Of a stretch of DNA of 15,392 nucleotides, positions 1 through 7,494 are shown in pieces (position 1 is the stretch's first letter; each line of letters begins with the position of its first letter). Made by a program: the position numbers and the translations under genes. The stretch comes from JAGPUQ01 sp947084925. Its GTDB lineage: Bacteria > Pseudomonadota > Gammaproteobacteria > Pseudomonadales > Porticoccaceae. The stretch lies in NCBI GenBank assembly GCA_947084925.1, contig CAMTUJ010000032.1, positions 1-15,392 on the forward strand. Direction: 5' to 3'. The notes under the pieces are model-generated. The model made no database searches and was not told the DNA's origin. It worked only from the letters and a program-made list of their open reading frames with translations.

Positions 1-141
1 GCTGAAAAACTGCTGCGGGCACCATCTGCTTCGTTGCGCGGTGCTCGCTCCCTCGCCTATCTACTTGATATGTCTCGGTCGCTGCGCTCCGTGCGCCTCG
101 CATCTGGCCCCCTCGCGACGTTTTTCAGCAACCTGCTAACC
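1..141. repeat. Imperfect palindromic intergenic repeat, left end cut by window
   Basis: Bases 1-10 (gctgaaaaac) are the exact reverse complement of bases 120-129 (gtttttcagc). The arms stay partly complementary further in: the left arm holds caccatctgc near 20-30 and the right arm gcatctggcc near 100-109. The centre carries cctatctacttgatatgtc around 55-73. The right arm continues as aacctgctaa to about 139, so the matching left end probably lies just upstream of base 1. The layout fits a non-autonomous REP- or MITE-like element such as those scattered between genes in many gammaproteobacteria. No protein in this stretch looks real. I recognise the style rather than a named family. Confidence 0.5.
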
Positions 142-247
142 CGTAAACAGCCGGGGCGAGCGCGAAACCGCCAGCGGGCCAATGCTAAACTCGCACCCAA
201 GGCCACGCGCGTCCCGTGCATCACGCCATTTCGACCGGATCCATTGC

Positions 248-1192
248 ATGCATGTGATCAACAAGCACGTCACCAAACGGCTGGTTCGGCTCGCCAGTCA
301 CGTCCTGCCGGAAGCGCGCGGGCTCGCACTCGAACGCTGGCGCCGCGGCCGCGAGGAATACTGGAAATACCAGCGTTGCGATCATGTCTTCGCCTCCTAT
401 GGCAAGAGCGGACGCACCTGGGTGCGCGCCATGCTGTCGCGCTATTTCCAGCTCGCCTGCAACATTCCGGAAAACATCCTGTTCGGCTTCGACAACTACC
501 ACAAGATCAATCCGGCGGTGCCGAAAATATTTTTTACCCATGACAACTATTTGCGCACTTACACGGGAAACCTGGATTCCAAAAAAGATTTCTATGCCAA
601 AAACACCGTGCTGCTGGCGCGCCGCCCCCAGGATGTCGCGGTGTCGCAGTTCTTCCAGTGGAAGCACCGCATGCGCCCGTACAAAAAGGCACTGAACCTG
701 TATCCGAGCCACGGCGCCGATATTTCCCTCTACGACTTTGTGATGGACGAACACCAGGGCCTGCCCCACATCATCGAATTCATGAATCTCTGGGAACGCG
801 AATTGCCCAAGATCCGCGCGTCCCTGTTGTTGCGCTACGAAGACCTGCGCGCCACGCCACATTCCGAATTGAGCCGTCTCGTGGCGTTTCTGGGCATGCA
901 GCCCGATGCCGCCGCCATCGCCGACGCGGTCGAATTCGCCACGGTGGAAAACCTGCGCAAAAAAGAGGAAACCAATTATTTCTGGCGCAGCGGCAGCCGC
1001 CTCAAGGCCGCCGATCCGAGCAACCCGGACTCCTACAAGGTGCGTCGTGCCAAGGTCGGCGGCTACCGGGATTATTTCGACGACCAGCAACTCGCGGAAA
1101 TCGACGGACTGGTCGCGGCACGGCTCGCACCAAGCTTTGGTTACGGCGAAACACCCGCGGTCACCGCGCCGCGAGATGCCGTTCGTGACTGA
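248..1192 (+). CDS. Sulfotransferase, copy A (PAPS-dependent, SULT-like)
   Basis: Predicted cytosolic-fold sulfotransferase of 314 residues, transferring sulfate from PAPS to a hydroxyl or amine of an unknown acceptor. Motifs appear in SULT order: the PAPS 5'-phosphosulfate loop YGKSGRTW at 51-58 (Lys53), the probable catalytic His in FFTHDNY (His98), the 3'-phosphate segment RRPQDVAVS at 125-133, RYEDL near 196-200, and the C-terminal KVRRAKVGGYRDYF at 264-277, matching the family's RKGxxGxW loop. The segment at 125-133 reads RRPQD where copies B and C read RDPRD. I chose ATG 248, eight bases after GGA, because it gives a length matching copy B; an in-frame ATG at 182 would add 22 unconvincing residues. 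The stop lies inside the start of copy B (17-base overlap), so the two are probably co-transcribed. No transmembrane segment is visible. The substrate cannot be read from the sequence. Confidence 0.9.
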   Translation: MHVINKHVTKRLVRLASHVLPEARGLALERWRRGREEYWKYQRCDHVFASYGKSGRTWVRAMLSRYFQLACNIPENILFGFDNYHKINPAVPKIFFTHDNYLRTYTGNLDSKKDFYAKNTVLLARRPQDVAVSQFFQWKHRMRPYKKALNLYPSHGADISLYDFVMDEHQGLPHIIEFMNLWERELPKIRASLLLRYEDLRATPHSELSRLVAFLGMQPDAAAIADAVEFATVENLRKKEETNYFWRSGSRLKAADPSNPDSYKVRRAKVGGYRDYFDDQQLAEIDGLVAARLAPSFGYGETPAVTAPRDAVRD

Positions 1193-2117
1193 TTACCTTC
1201 GCATCGCGCTGCACGCCGGCGTCGCTGTTTGCCCTGTGGCATCGCGCGAACGCCGCAAGACATCCGAACGCTGGCTGCGCGGCTGGCTGGAATACCGCCG
1301 CCTGCAACCGGCGGACTGGGTGCTGATGTCCTGGGGCAAGAGCGGCCGGACCTGGCTGCGGGTGATGCTGTCGCGCTTCTATCAGGTGCGCTACGGCCTG
1401 CCGGCGTCCGAACTGCTCGATTTCGACAATCTCCACCGGCGGAATCCGGCGGCCCCGCGCGTATTTTTCACCCACAACAATTACCTGCGCGACTACACCG
1501 GCAACTGGCATTCGAAAGCGCATTTCGCCGGCAAAAAAATCGTTTTGCAGGTACGCGACCCACGCGATGTCGCGGTGTCGCAATTCTTTCAGTGGCAGTT
1601 CCGCATCCAGCCGCGCAAGAAATTCCTCAACGACTATCCGCCCCACGGCGCCGATATCGGTATTTTCGATTTCGTGATGGACCCCCAGGTGGGCCTGCCG
1701 CGCATCATCGATTACTTCAACGACTGGGCCGCATCGCGGGCCGAAGTCGCCGACCTGCTGCTGGTGCGCTACGAAGACATGCGCAGCGATCCGGGGCGGG
1801 AATTGCAACGCATCCTGAGTTTCACCGATACGCCCGGCACGGCGGACGAGATCGCCGAAGCGGTAAATTTTGCCGCCTACGACAACATGAAGAAGCTGGA
1901 AGCGGATGGCTTTTTCCGCAACAGCGGCGCGCGCGTGAAAGCCGGCGACACCAGTAATCCCGAGTCCTTCAAGGTGCGGCGCGCCAAGGTCGGGGGTTAC
2001 CGGGACTATTTCGACGACGATCAATGCCGCACGCTCGACGCATTGATGACGAAGCTGGACCCCGTGTTCGGCTACGCCGCCGCGCCCGCGCCAGCAACCG
2101 GCGTGGCGGCGGGGTAG
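1176..2117 (+). CDS. Sulfotransferase, copy B (PAPS-dependent, SULT-like)
   Basis: A 313-residue paralogue of the preceding gene. It has the P-loop WGKSGRTWLR at 53-62 (Lys55), FFTHNNY with the probable catalytic His100, the 3'-phosphate loop RDPRDVAVS at 127-135, VRYEDM near 197-202 and KVRRAKVGGYRDYF at 267-280. A block rich in aromatic residues (SQFFQW) follows the RDPRD loop, and YPPHGADI occurs near 154-161, as in the other copies. ATG 1176 is chosen because the next upstream in-frame sequence only translates copy A out of frame. No clear Shine-Dalgarno precedes it, consistent with translational coupling to copy A. The last 46 bases overlap the 3' end of the convergent phosphopantetheinyl transferase gene. 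The tail after GYAA is a short Ala/Pro-rich extension. The acceptor is unknown. Confidence 0.9.
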   Translation: MPFVTDYLRIALHAGVAVCPVASRERRKTSERWLRGWLEYRRLQPADWVLMSWGKSGRTWLRVMLSRFYQVRYGLPASELLDFDNLHRRNPAAPRVFFTHNNYLRDYTGNWHSKAHFAGKKIVLQVRDPRDVAVSQFFQWQFRIQPRKKFLNDYPPHGADIGIFDFVMDPQVGLPRIIDYFNDWAASRAEVADLLLVRYEDMRSDPGRELQRILSFTDTPGTADEIAEAVNFAAYDNMKKLEADGFFRNSGARVKAGDTSNPESFKVRRAKVGGYRDYFDDDQCRTLDALMTKLDPVFGYAAAPAPATGVAAG

Positions 2118-2836
2118 CGCAAGGTCTCCATCGCCCCGCGCTCGGGGGCCTGTCCGTTCCGCCGCCAACACAGGGCAAGGCGATAGCCCGGGATGTCCGT
2201 CACCCACCGCCGCTGCCAACCGGCCGCGGTTGTCACCGCGACGGCGCTGGATTCCGGATCGGCAAATCCCGCCAGGCCGCAGCCAAGCGCTTTGCAATAC
2301 GCTTCCCGCGCGGTCCAGATATCGTAAAACGCTGCGCACTGCGCGATACCCGACAAACGGTCGAGCGCCGCGCATTCGTCGGCGGAAAAAAAGCGCCGCG
2401 CGAGCGCCAGCAAGCGAGCCCTCGGCGCGACCTGTTCCACGTCCACGCCAAGTTCGCACTGCCAGCCCAGGGCGCAGACCACCAGATCCGCGCTGTGGGA
2501 CAGATTGAACGCGAGCGGCAACACCGGCCAGACAAGCGCCGGCTTCCCGTTGTGGTCGCGTGCAAACCGCCAGTCCGCCGCCGACCACGGATACCGTCGG
2601 GAGAGCGCCTTGCGCAACAGCAGCCGCGCCAGCAAGGCCCGGTGTTGATCGCCAGGATCGGCAAAACGCGCGCAGTGCGCCATTTCGGCGTCGGAAAGGA
2701 CCGCGCGCCAGTCCCTTTGCACCAGCACATCCCGGCAATCACTCAGTCGTGCCAGCCACAGCTGGATCGCACCGCCGGCGAAACTTCGATACGGCTGTTC
2801 CGGCAACCCGGGAAGATCAGGCCAGGCAGCCGTCAC
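2072..2836 (-). CDS. 4'-phosphopantetheinyl transferase, Sfp/HetI type
   Basis: About 254 residues. Predicted to move 4'-phosphopantetheine from coenzyme A to a Ser of an acyl or peptidyl carrier protein. Signature motifs, numbered from the GTG start: GKPAL near 97-101, FNLSHS ending at 115, LGVDVE at 129-134 (Mg-binding acidic pair), FFSADE at 149-154 and the WTAREAYCK helix at 174-182 with its conserved Glu and Lys, followed by ALGCGL. This is the two-subdomain Sfp length, not the short AcpS form. The start is uncertain: GTG 2836 lies 20 bases after the upstream stop, and TTG 2860 would overlap that stop and add 8 residues. It is the last gene of the minus-strand run. It could serve a carrier-protein pathway linked to this cluster outside the window, or be the cell's general Sfp-type enzyme. 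Confidence 0.9.
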   Translation of the reverse strand: MTAAWPDLPGLPEQPYRSFAGGAIQLWLARLSDCRDVLVQRDWRAVLSDAEMAHCARFADPGDQHRALLARLLLRKALSRRYPWSAADWRFARDHNGKPALVWPVLPLAFNLSHSADLVVCALGWQCELGVDVEQVAPRARLLALARRFFSADECAALDRLSGIAQCAAFYDIWTAREAYCKALGCGLAGFADPESSAVAVTTAAGWQRRWVTDIPGYRLALCWRRNGQAPERGAMETLRYPAATPVAGAGAAA

Positions 2837-2856
2837 GACATCCGCCGCAAGAAACC

Positions 2857-3573
2857 TCAAAAACGCTGCACCTGTTTGCCGACGATGCGGTCGCGCACCC
2901 GCCAGTAGAGCGTGTCCGGATTCACCACCACGATGAACACACGGCGCAGACGACCTTCGGGGCAGGCGATCGGCTGGACCGCGTGCCAGCAGTGGTCGGT
3001 ACGCTGGAAGAGGGTCGATTGATTGCCGATGAATGGCGCTTCCTCGATTGAAACAAACTCTTCCAGAGCCGGCGCCGAGTTGTAATCCAGGCACCCGGCG
3101 TCGTCGAGGATCAAGGTGCCGCCGCCCCACTCCGGCTGCCAGTCACCCTCGGGGTTGAAGTAGAAAAGCTGGGAGCCATATTCGCGCTTGGCATCGCAAT
3201 GGGGCGAAACCGCGCATCCCGCCGGCGTGTAATGCCAGTGGAACCGGAAGGTCGGCCGCCGGCAGCGGAACAGCCGCGCGATCTGTTCGCGGTAACCGGA
3301 GTTGCACAGTTCGTCGATAAAGGCACGCCAGGGCGCCGGCACCCGGGTATCGGGCGTGAATTCAAGGGAGTAACGGTCATGGGGCGCCTGACCCGCGCGC
3401 CGTCGATAACCGACTTTTTGTTCGAACAGATCGAGTTCGGGCATGTTCGCGAGCAGCTCGGCGTAACCCTCGGGCGTCACCAGATCCGCTATACCGAGCC
3501 AGGGAAAGGGCTTGCGGCGCGCAAAGTCGGCGGCATCGATTGCCGCGAGCTTGTCGAGAGCGAGATAGCGCAT
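2857..3573 (-). CDS. 2-oxoglutarate/Fe(II)-dependent oxygenase
   Basis: A 238-residue protein of the prolyl-4-hydroxylase-like 2OG-Fe(II) oxygenase superfamily, expected to hydroxylate or otherwise oxidise a substrate using 2-oxoglutarate and oxygen. The iron-binding facial triad is readable: His125 and Asp127 in SPHCDAKREYGSQLFYFN, and a distal His197 in DHCWHAVQPI. Arg210 or Arg211 in RLRRVFIVVV is placed to bind the 2OG carboxylate. The WGGGTLIL strand at 149-156 is typical of the double-stranded beta-helix core. There is no signal peptide, so it acts in the cytoplasm. The ATG follows the stop of glycosyltransferase 1 after three bases, which indicates one transcript. The substrate is unknown; a glycan, lipid or small molecule made by the neighbouring enzymes is possible. 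Confidence 0.85.
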   Translation of the reverse strand: MRYLALDKLAAIDAADFARRKPFPWLGIADLVTPEGYAELLANMPELDLFEQKVGYRRRAGQAPHDRYSLEFTPDTRVPAPWRAFIDELCNSGYREQIARLFRCRRPTFRFHWHYTPAGCAVSPHCDAKREYGSQLFYFNPEGDWQPEWGGGTLILDDAGCLDYNSAPALEEFVSIEEAPFIGNQSTLFQRTDHCWHAVQPIACPEGRLRRVFIVVVNPDTLYWRVRDRIVGKQVQRF

Positions 3574-3576
3574 GGT

Positions 3577-4554
3577 TCAGGCAGCCTCCAACCGGATTTT
3601 GTTCAGGACATCCAAGGCGTCGTGACGCAAGTGATTGCGCGCCATTTCCGCGCGCAGCAACGCTTCGGTAACCGAGCCGTTTTCCAGACATTCCCGCACC
3701 AGCGTGAAAAACAGCCGTTCCTGCGCGGGGTCCGGGTGACGGGCGTAGCGACCGAGCAGCGCGTATTCGCCGAGCAGACGCGCGCGCATCCGGTTCAACC
3801 CGGCGAGCAGGGGTTTGTCTTTCAGCTTGTCGGCGGGCGTGAAGTCCACCGGGAGCCCGGTTTTCCAGGGCTGGGTGCGGCGCTTGGTGTTGTGCAGCAT
3901 TTTGGTCCGCGGCGTCAGGCGATCGAAATCGTTCCACTCCGGCTCCAGCCAGCCGATGTTCTCGGGGCGCTCGTGCGCCAGCACCATCCAGTCCTTGTAG
4001 TCGCGCGTGAAACTGAACAGCTCGCCGAACTCCCGCTCGCAATCCCAGTGCCGCAGCCGTGCGCAGTCGAGCAGCATGACGCTGGTGGCGACCTGAAAGC
4101 CCTTGTCGTCGCGCTCGGAGCGCCGCCGGCCCATCACCGCCGCGCCCTGCATGTCGCGCGTCAGCAGTTCATGGATATCGCCGACGGCAAACACATCGGG
4201 ATCGATCACCACGGCGCGGCCGCGATACCCGGCGAGTTGCGGCGCCAAGAAGCGCAGCGGCGTGAACGACTGCAGATCGTCCATACGCCAGGTGCGGGTG
4301 GTACCGCCGCGCAGGAACTCCTGCCCCTCCCGCGCGGCCAGAAACGGATGATCCTTCACATGGATGAATTCCACCGTGAAAGTGTCGGCATGGCGGGAGT
4401 TGCGCTTCAGCGCATGAGCCGCCACCAGTGCGCCGAGCCACTGCCGGTCATTGGTATGGATGAAGACCCGCAGTTCCTCGGAAGTCCGGGTATCGCTCGG
4501 GGAATTTTCTGCCACTGTCATCTGTGCTGTCTCGATTCGCGGGGATTCCGCCAT
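3577..4554 (-). CDS. Glycosyltransferase 1 (GT-A/GT8-like, DxD)
   Basis: A 325-residue predicted nucleotide-sugar-dependent glycosyltransferase. An early strand LRVFIHTNDRQWLGALVAAH (29-48) looks like the GT-A nucleotide-binding start. The metal-binding DxD is in VIDPDVFAVGD (Asp118 and Asp120). A strand SVMLLDCARLRHW (158-170) is followed by WNDFDRLTPRTKMLHNTKR and TQPWKTG (to 233), a His/Lys-rich motif like the donor-binding HxxGxxKPW element of GT8 enzymes. A helical C-terminal part follows. The start used is ATG 4554; an internal ATG at 4521 is equally possible because the first about 28 residues are not domain-like. It is a clear paralogue of glycosyltransferase 2 at 7556-8449. It lies 21 bases after the Tam41-like gene and 3 bases before the oxygenase. 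Donor and acceptor are unknown, and no membrane segment is seen. Confidence 0.8.
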   Translation of the reverse strand: MAESPRIETAQMTVAENSPSDTRTSEELRVFIHTNDRQWLGALVAAHALKRNSRHADTFTVEFIHVKDHPFLAAREGQEFLRGGTTRTWRMDDLQSFTPLRFLAPQLAGYRGRAVVIDPDVFAVGDIHELLTRDMQGAAVMGRRRSERDDKGFQVATSVMLLDCARLRHWDCEREFGELFSFTRDYKDWMVLAHERPENIGWLEPEWNDFDRLTPRTKMLHNTKRRTQPWKTGLPVDFTPADKLKDKPLLAGLNRMRARLLGEYALLGRYARHPDPAQERLFFTLVRECLENGSVTEALLRAEMARNHLRHDALDVLNKIRLEAA

Positions 4555-4575
4555 CAGGGTGACGCGTACGGGAAT

Positions 4576-5535
4576 TTACTTGAACAGGCCGCGTCGATGA
4601 AGACGCCAAAAGAATGCCCAACCGTAAACCAGCGGGTGGCGACGCACCTTGTCCGGGATCAATACCGCTTGCCCCGAGTGACGCTCAAGCTTCCAGGCCA
4701 GGTAATCCAGGCCACCGGCAAAGGTGAACAGCGCCTTGGTCAGCCGCAGCAGGGAGCGCACCTTGCCATGCACGCCGCGCAAGTACCACGCGATCCGCGC
4801 GCGCAACCAGGCTCCCGGCGGGATGGTTGCGACATAGCCTGGCCCGCTCGCGTTCTCGACGAGGCGGAAGCCATACGGCAGCCGCGCGGCGATGCGTTGG
4901 GTCAGGTCGCGGTAAAAAGACTCGCCCCACACCGCCAGCTCCCGGGTCCGCCCACCCTGCTCAGCGCGCAGCTCGGTGCCATAGCTCAGCGCCAGGCTCT
5001 GCTGCCAGAGATCGCTGACCAGGCCCGCGGGCGGCAACAGCGGCAGCGCGCGGCTCAACAGGGTGGTCGCCGCCAGCTCCTGATCCTCCCTGAGCAGATC
5101 GCTGTAGTCGGGCGCGCCGGACCGAGTGTCCGGTTCCCGCGCATGGACCAGCGCCACCGGCTGGCAGAATCGCCCCCAGAAATAGCTCTCGAAACTGCGC
5201 GGCGACAGGCCACGCTGAAAATCCGCGCGCGACACCAGCGCGTATTTGCAACGCAGGGTGCGGCCCTGCTCAGTCACTTCGGCGTAATACACATTGGGCG
5301 GCAACAGCCAGTTGGCCAGGATGTGTCCGGCACCCTGACCCGAGTGCCGGTAACCGGACACAATTACATAGAGATCCACCAGCCCGTCGTGGAAATCGCC
5401 GCTGCGCAGGCAGGAGCCGTACAGAAGGATGGCGACCACGGCATCGCCGTGACGCTCGCGCAGCACGGCGAGCAGAGGCGCCAGCGCCTGCTGACCGGCC
5501 GGCTCCACCTGCGTCACGTCCACCGGCGACGTCAC
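4576..5535 (-). CDS. Tam41-like nucleotidyltransferase, putative phosphatidate cytidylyltransferase
   Basis: A 319-residue protein with a nucleotidyltransferase-type start: LLYGSCLRSGDF (37-48) followed by DGLVDLYVIV (50-59), giving the GS and acidic residues expected to bind metal and nucleotide. The rest recalls mitochondrial Tam41 (Mmp37), which makes CDP-diacylglycerol from phosphatidate and CTP: LPPNVYY near 78-84, KYALVS near 97-102, and SPRSFESYFWGRFCQPVAL near 111-129, like Tam41's KYGVIS and LYVAGRLxKPV segments. This match is from memory of the family, not an alignment. The GTG start overlaps the lipid-kinase stop by four bases (GTGA), so the two are translationally coupled. A kinase making phosphatidate next to an enzyme using it supports the assignment. 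A different nucleotidyltransferase role remains possible. Confidence 0.65.
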   Translation of the reverse strand: MTSPVDVTQVEPAGQQALAPLLAVLRERHGDAVVAILLYGSCLRSGDFHDGLVDLYVIVSGYRHSGQGAGHILANWLLPPNVYYAEVTEQGRTLRCKYALVSRADFQRGLSPRSFESYFWGRFCQPVALVHAREPDTRSGAPDYSDLLREDQELAATTLLSRALPLLPPAGLVSDLWQQSLALSYGTELRAEQGGRTRELAVWGESFYRDLTQRIAARLPYGFRLVENASGPGYVATIPPGAWLRARIAWYLRGVHGKVRSLLRLTKALFTFAGGLDYLAWKLERHSGQAVLIPDKVRRHPLVYGWAFFWRLHRRGLFK

Positions 5536-6485
5536 AGGCGCAGAAACCGCAGCGGCCCGGCCGCCGTGATGACCACGGGGCCCTCGGCACGGGAGACCGC
5601 GACGATTTCGCCATCGAGGTTGAAGCGGCCGTCCATCTCCAGCGTGATGCGCGTTGCCCGGTGGCTATGGTAGCCGGCGTCGGGAACCACGGCACGCCCG
5701 GGACGTCCGCGCAGGATGCCCGGAAAACGCCCGAGCAGGCGGCGCGCGCGACTCTCGATCAGACTCCACTTGAGCGGCCCGGCGCCTTTGCCCCAGAACG
5801 GTCGCAAGCCGAGGAACAGCCGGTCGAGAGTGCTCACCGCCAGAATCAGGGCAGCGCAGCGCAGCTCGGCGCCAGCGTCGGAGCGCACCGCGACCGGTAG
5901 CGGCTGCCAGAATTCGGGGTCGCGGCGCACCAGCCCCCAGAGCGTGCGCACCATGCCCAGGCCCAGACTGAAGTCATCGCGCAGCCCCCGCGCGTGCAGT
6001 TCGCGATGGGCGTAGGCGGTGCCCTGCATGATGACGCCGGCGCCAAGGAACATGCCGTAGTGCGGCGGCCGCGCGCCCGCAGCGACCCGCAACACATGCC
6101 GCTCGACGGTGAGACCTTCGGTTGCGCAGCCCGCCGCGGCCCAGGTCTGCAAGCGGCGCAGCGCCACATGCAGCGAGCCGCGAATCCCCACATCGCCCGC
6201 CGTCATGTTGGCGGTGCCGCCCGGCAGCAGCGCCAGCAGCGGCAGATCGGAAGGCGAAAAATGCGCGAACAACTGGGCAAATACCGCCGCCGCCGTGCCA
6301 TCGCCACCGTTGATCACCAGCAACCGGAGCGGCGATCCGGCCAGCATCCCGAGCACCCCCGGGATGTCTTCCGCGGCATCGGTGATGAAGTGGCGAAACC
6401 GCGGGTCCCCATCCAGCACCGCTGCCACCGCGCCCAGACGGTCCCGGTTGTGGCCGCTGTTGCGGTTGCTGATGACGGCAATCAC
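5532..6485 (-). CDS. Diacylglycerol kinase family lipid kinase
   Basis: A predicted ATP-dependent lipid kinase of the DAGK catalytic family (YegS/DgkB/sphingosine-kinase fold), about 317 residues from GTG 6485. It opens with VIAVISNRNSGHNRD (the NPxSG-type strand and loop), then INGGDGTAAAVF with the catalytic GGDGT loop at 60-64, then LLPGGTANMTAGD near 86-98, the second nucleotide-loop signature. The C-terminal beta domain ends with a DGRFNLDGEIVAV segment, as in other family members. Start choice: GTG 6485 comes 16 bases after the sulfotransferase C stop, has GGAA about ten bases upstream, and puts the first residue on the first domain strand. ATG 6548 would add 21 Pro/Ala-rich residues that mostly translate the sulfotransferase tail in another frame. 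The likely substrate is diacylglycerol, but ceramide- or sphingosine-type lipids cannot be excluded. Confidence 0.85.
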   Translation of the reverse strand: MIAVISNRNSGHNRDRLGAVAAVLDGDPRFRHFITDAAEDIPGVLGMLAGSPLRLLVINGGDGTAAAVFAQLFAHFSPSDLPLLALLPGGTANMTAGDVGIRGSLHVALRRLQTWAAAGCATEGLTVERHVLRVAAGARPPHYGMFLGAGVIMQGTAYAHRELHARGLRDDFSLGLGMVRTLWGLVRRDPEFWQPLPVAVRSDAGAELRCAALILAVSTLDRLFLGLRPFWGKGAGPLKWSLIESRARRLLGRFPGILRGRPGRAVVPDAGYHSHRATRITLEMDGRFNLDGEIVAVSRAEGPVVITAAGPLRFLRL

Positions 6486-6501
6486 CGGCTGGGGTTCCGG
6501 G

Positions 6502-7494
6502 TCACTGGCCGGCGGTATTGCCGGAGGTGTTGCCGGGCGTGTTGCCATAACCGAATACGGGGTCCAGCCCGCTGGCGATCCGCGCATCGATGCGCGCGAC
6601 TTCTTCATCGGTGCAGTAATCACGATAGCCGCCGACCTTGGCGCGGCGCACTTTGTAACTGTCCGGATTGTCGCGATCCCGCGCCGCCAGCCGTCCACCC
6701 GTCAGGCGCAACGGCCCCAGATGCAGCCCACCCCGGCTCTCGCGTGCCTTCATTTTCTCGTAAGAAGCGTAGGCCACGGCGTCGCCGACCACCTGTTCGC
6801 CCGCCGCGACACCCATGAAATCCAGCAACACCCGCAACTGATTTTCGGGATCGCGGCGCAGATCCTCGTAGCGCAGCACATGCAGGCGCTTGATGTGGGG
6901 AATCTCCGCTGCCCAGGTATTCATGAAGCCCAGCGCGTCGCCGAGACTGCCGCCGTAATCGCTCATCAGGTAGTCGAATACGCCAATGTCGGAACCGGCC
7001 GGCGGATAATTGTTGATCTTTTTCTTGTCCGGCTTCATGCGAAATTTCCACTGGAAATAATTCGACACCGAGACATCCCGCGGGTCGCGCACCATCAGCA
7101 CCACGGGCTTGTCGTAGAACGGCGCCTTGGAATCCGGCACGCCGGTGAAATCCTTGATGTAGTTGTCGTGAGTAAAAAATATTTTTGGAATCTTCGCATT
7201 CAGGTTGTGAAAATTATCGAAACCGAGCACCAGGTTTTCCGGCAGGCGGTACATCAAGCGGAACACCTGGGACAGCATCACCCGCAGCCAGGTGCGCCCG
7301 CTCTTGCCGAAGGACACCACCACGATATCGCAATCGCGCAGCATCGCGTGTTGTTCCGCTCCCCGCAGCTTGCGCTCCTCCACCAGGCGCGCGCCTTCGT
7401 CCAGACGGCGAAGGCGCCAGTGCAACAGGCGTCGCGAACCCTTTTTGGCGAGGGTGCGGACCAGTTGCCTTGCGCTTTGAATCACAACACTCAT
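6502..7494 (-). CDS. Sulfotransferase, copy C (PAPS-dependent, SULT-like)
   Basis: A 330-residue paralogue of copies A and B on the opposite strand. Motifs: SFGKSGRTWLRVMLS at 61-75 (Lys64), IFFTHDNY with probable catalytic His109, VRDPRDVSVS at 135-144, LRYEDLRRDP near 207-216 and KVRRAKVGGYRDY at 281-293. Between the YED motif and the C-terminal loop it has an extra Gly/Leu-rich insert near 255-268 (GGLHLGPLRLTGG) missing from A and B. It ends in a Gly-Asn-Thr repeat (GNTPGNTSGNT) encoded by three near-identical 12-base units. ATG 7494 has GGA seven bases upstream. It sits between glycosyltransferase 2 (61-base gap) and the lipid kinase, placing sulfation inside the glycan/lipid gene run. 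The acceptor is unknown. Confidence 0.9.
   Translation of the reverse strand: MSVVIQSARQLVRTLAKKGSRRLLHWRLRRLDEGARLVEERKLRGAEQHAMLRDCDIVVVSFGKSGRTWLRVMLSQVFRLMYRLPENLVLGFDNFHNLNAKIPKIFFTHDNYIKDFTGVPDSKAPFYDKPVVLMVRDPRDVSVSNYFQWKFRMKPDKKKINNYPPAGSDIGVFDYLMSDYGGSLGDALGFMNTWAAEIPHIKRLHVLRYEDLRRDPENQLRVLLDFMGVAAGEQVVGDAVAYASYEKMKARESRGGLHLGPLRLTGGRLAARDRDNPDSYKVRRAKVGGYRDYCTDEEVARIDARIASGLDPVFGYGNTPGNTSGNTAGQ

Noticed and set aside
34..543. 169-residue plus-strand frame starting in the palindromic repeat
   Set aside because: It overlaps sulfotransferase A out of frame, begins inside the repeat and reads as Arg/Ala-rich noise.
221..1090. Long open frame antisense to sulfotransferase A (289 residues)
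   Set aside because: It mirrors the codons of a well-supported sulfotransferase; the His/Val-rich translation has no domain logic. GC-rich DNA produces such antisense frames.
3199..5673. 824-residue open frame on the plus strand across five minus-strand genes
   Set aside because: It spans several genes with clear motifs and tight operon spacing on the other strand, and its Arg/Gln/His-rich translation resembles no protein family.
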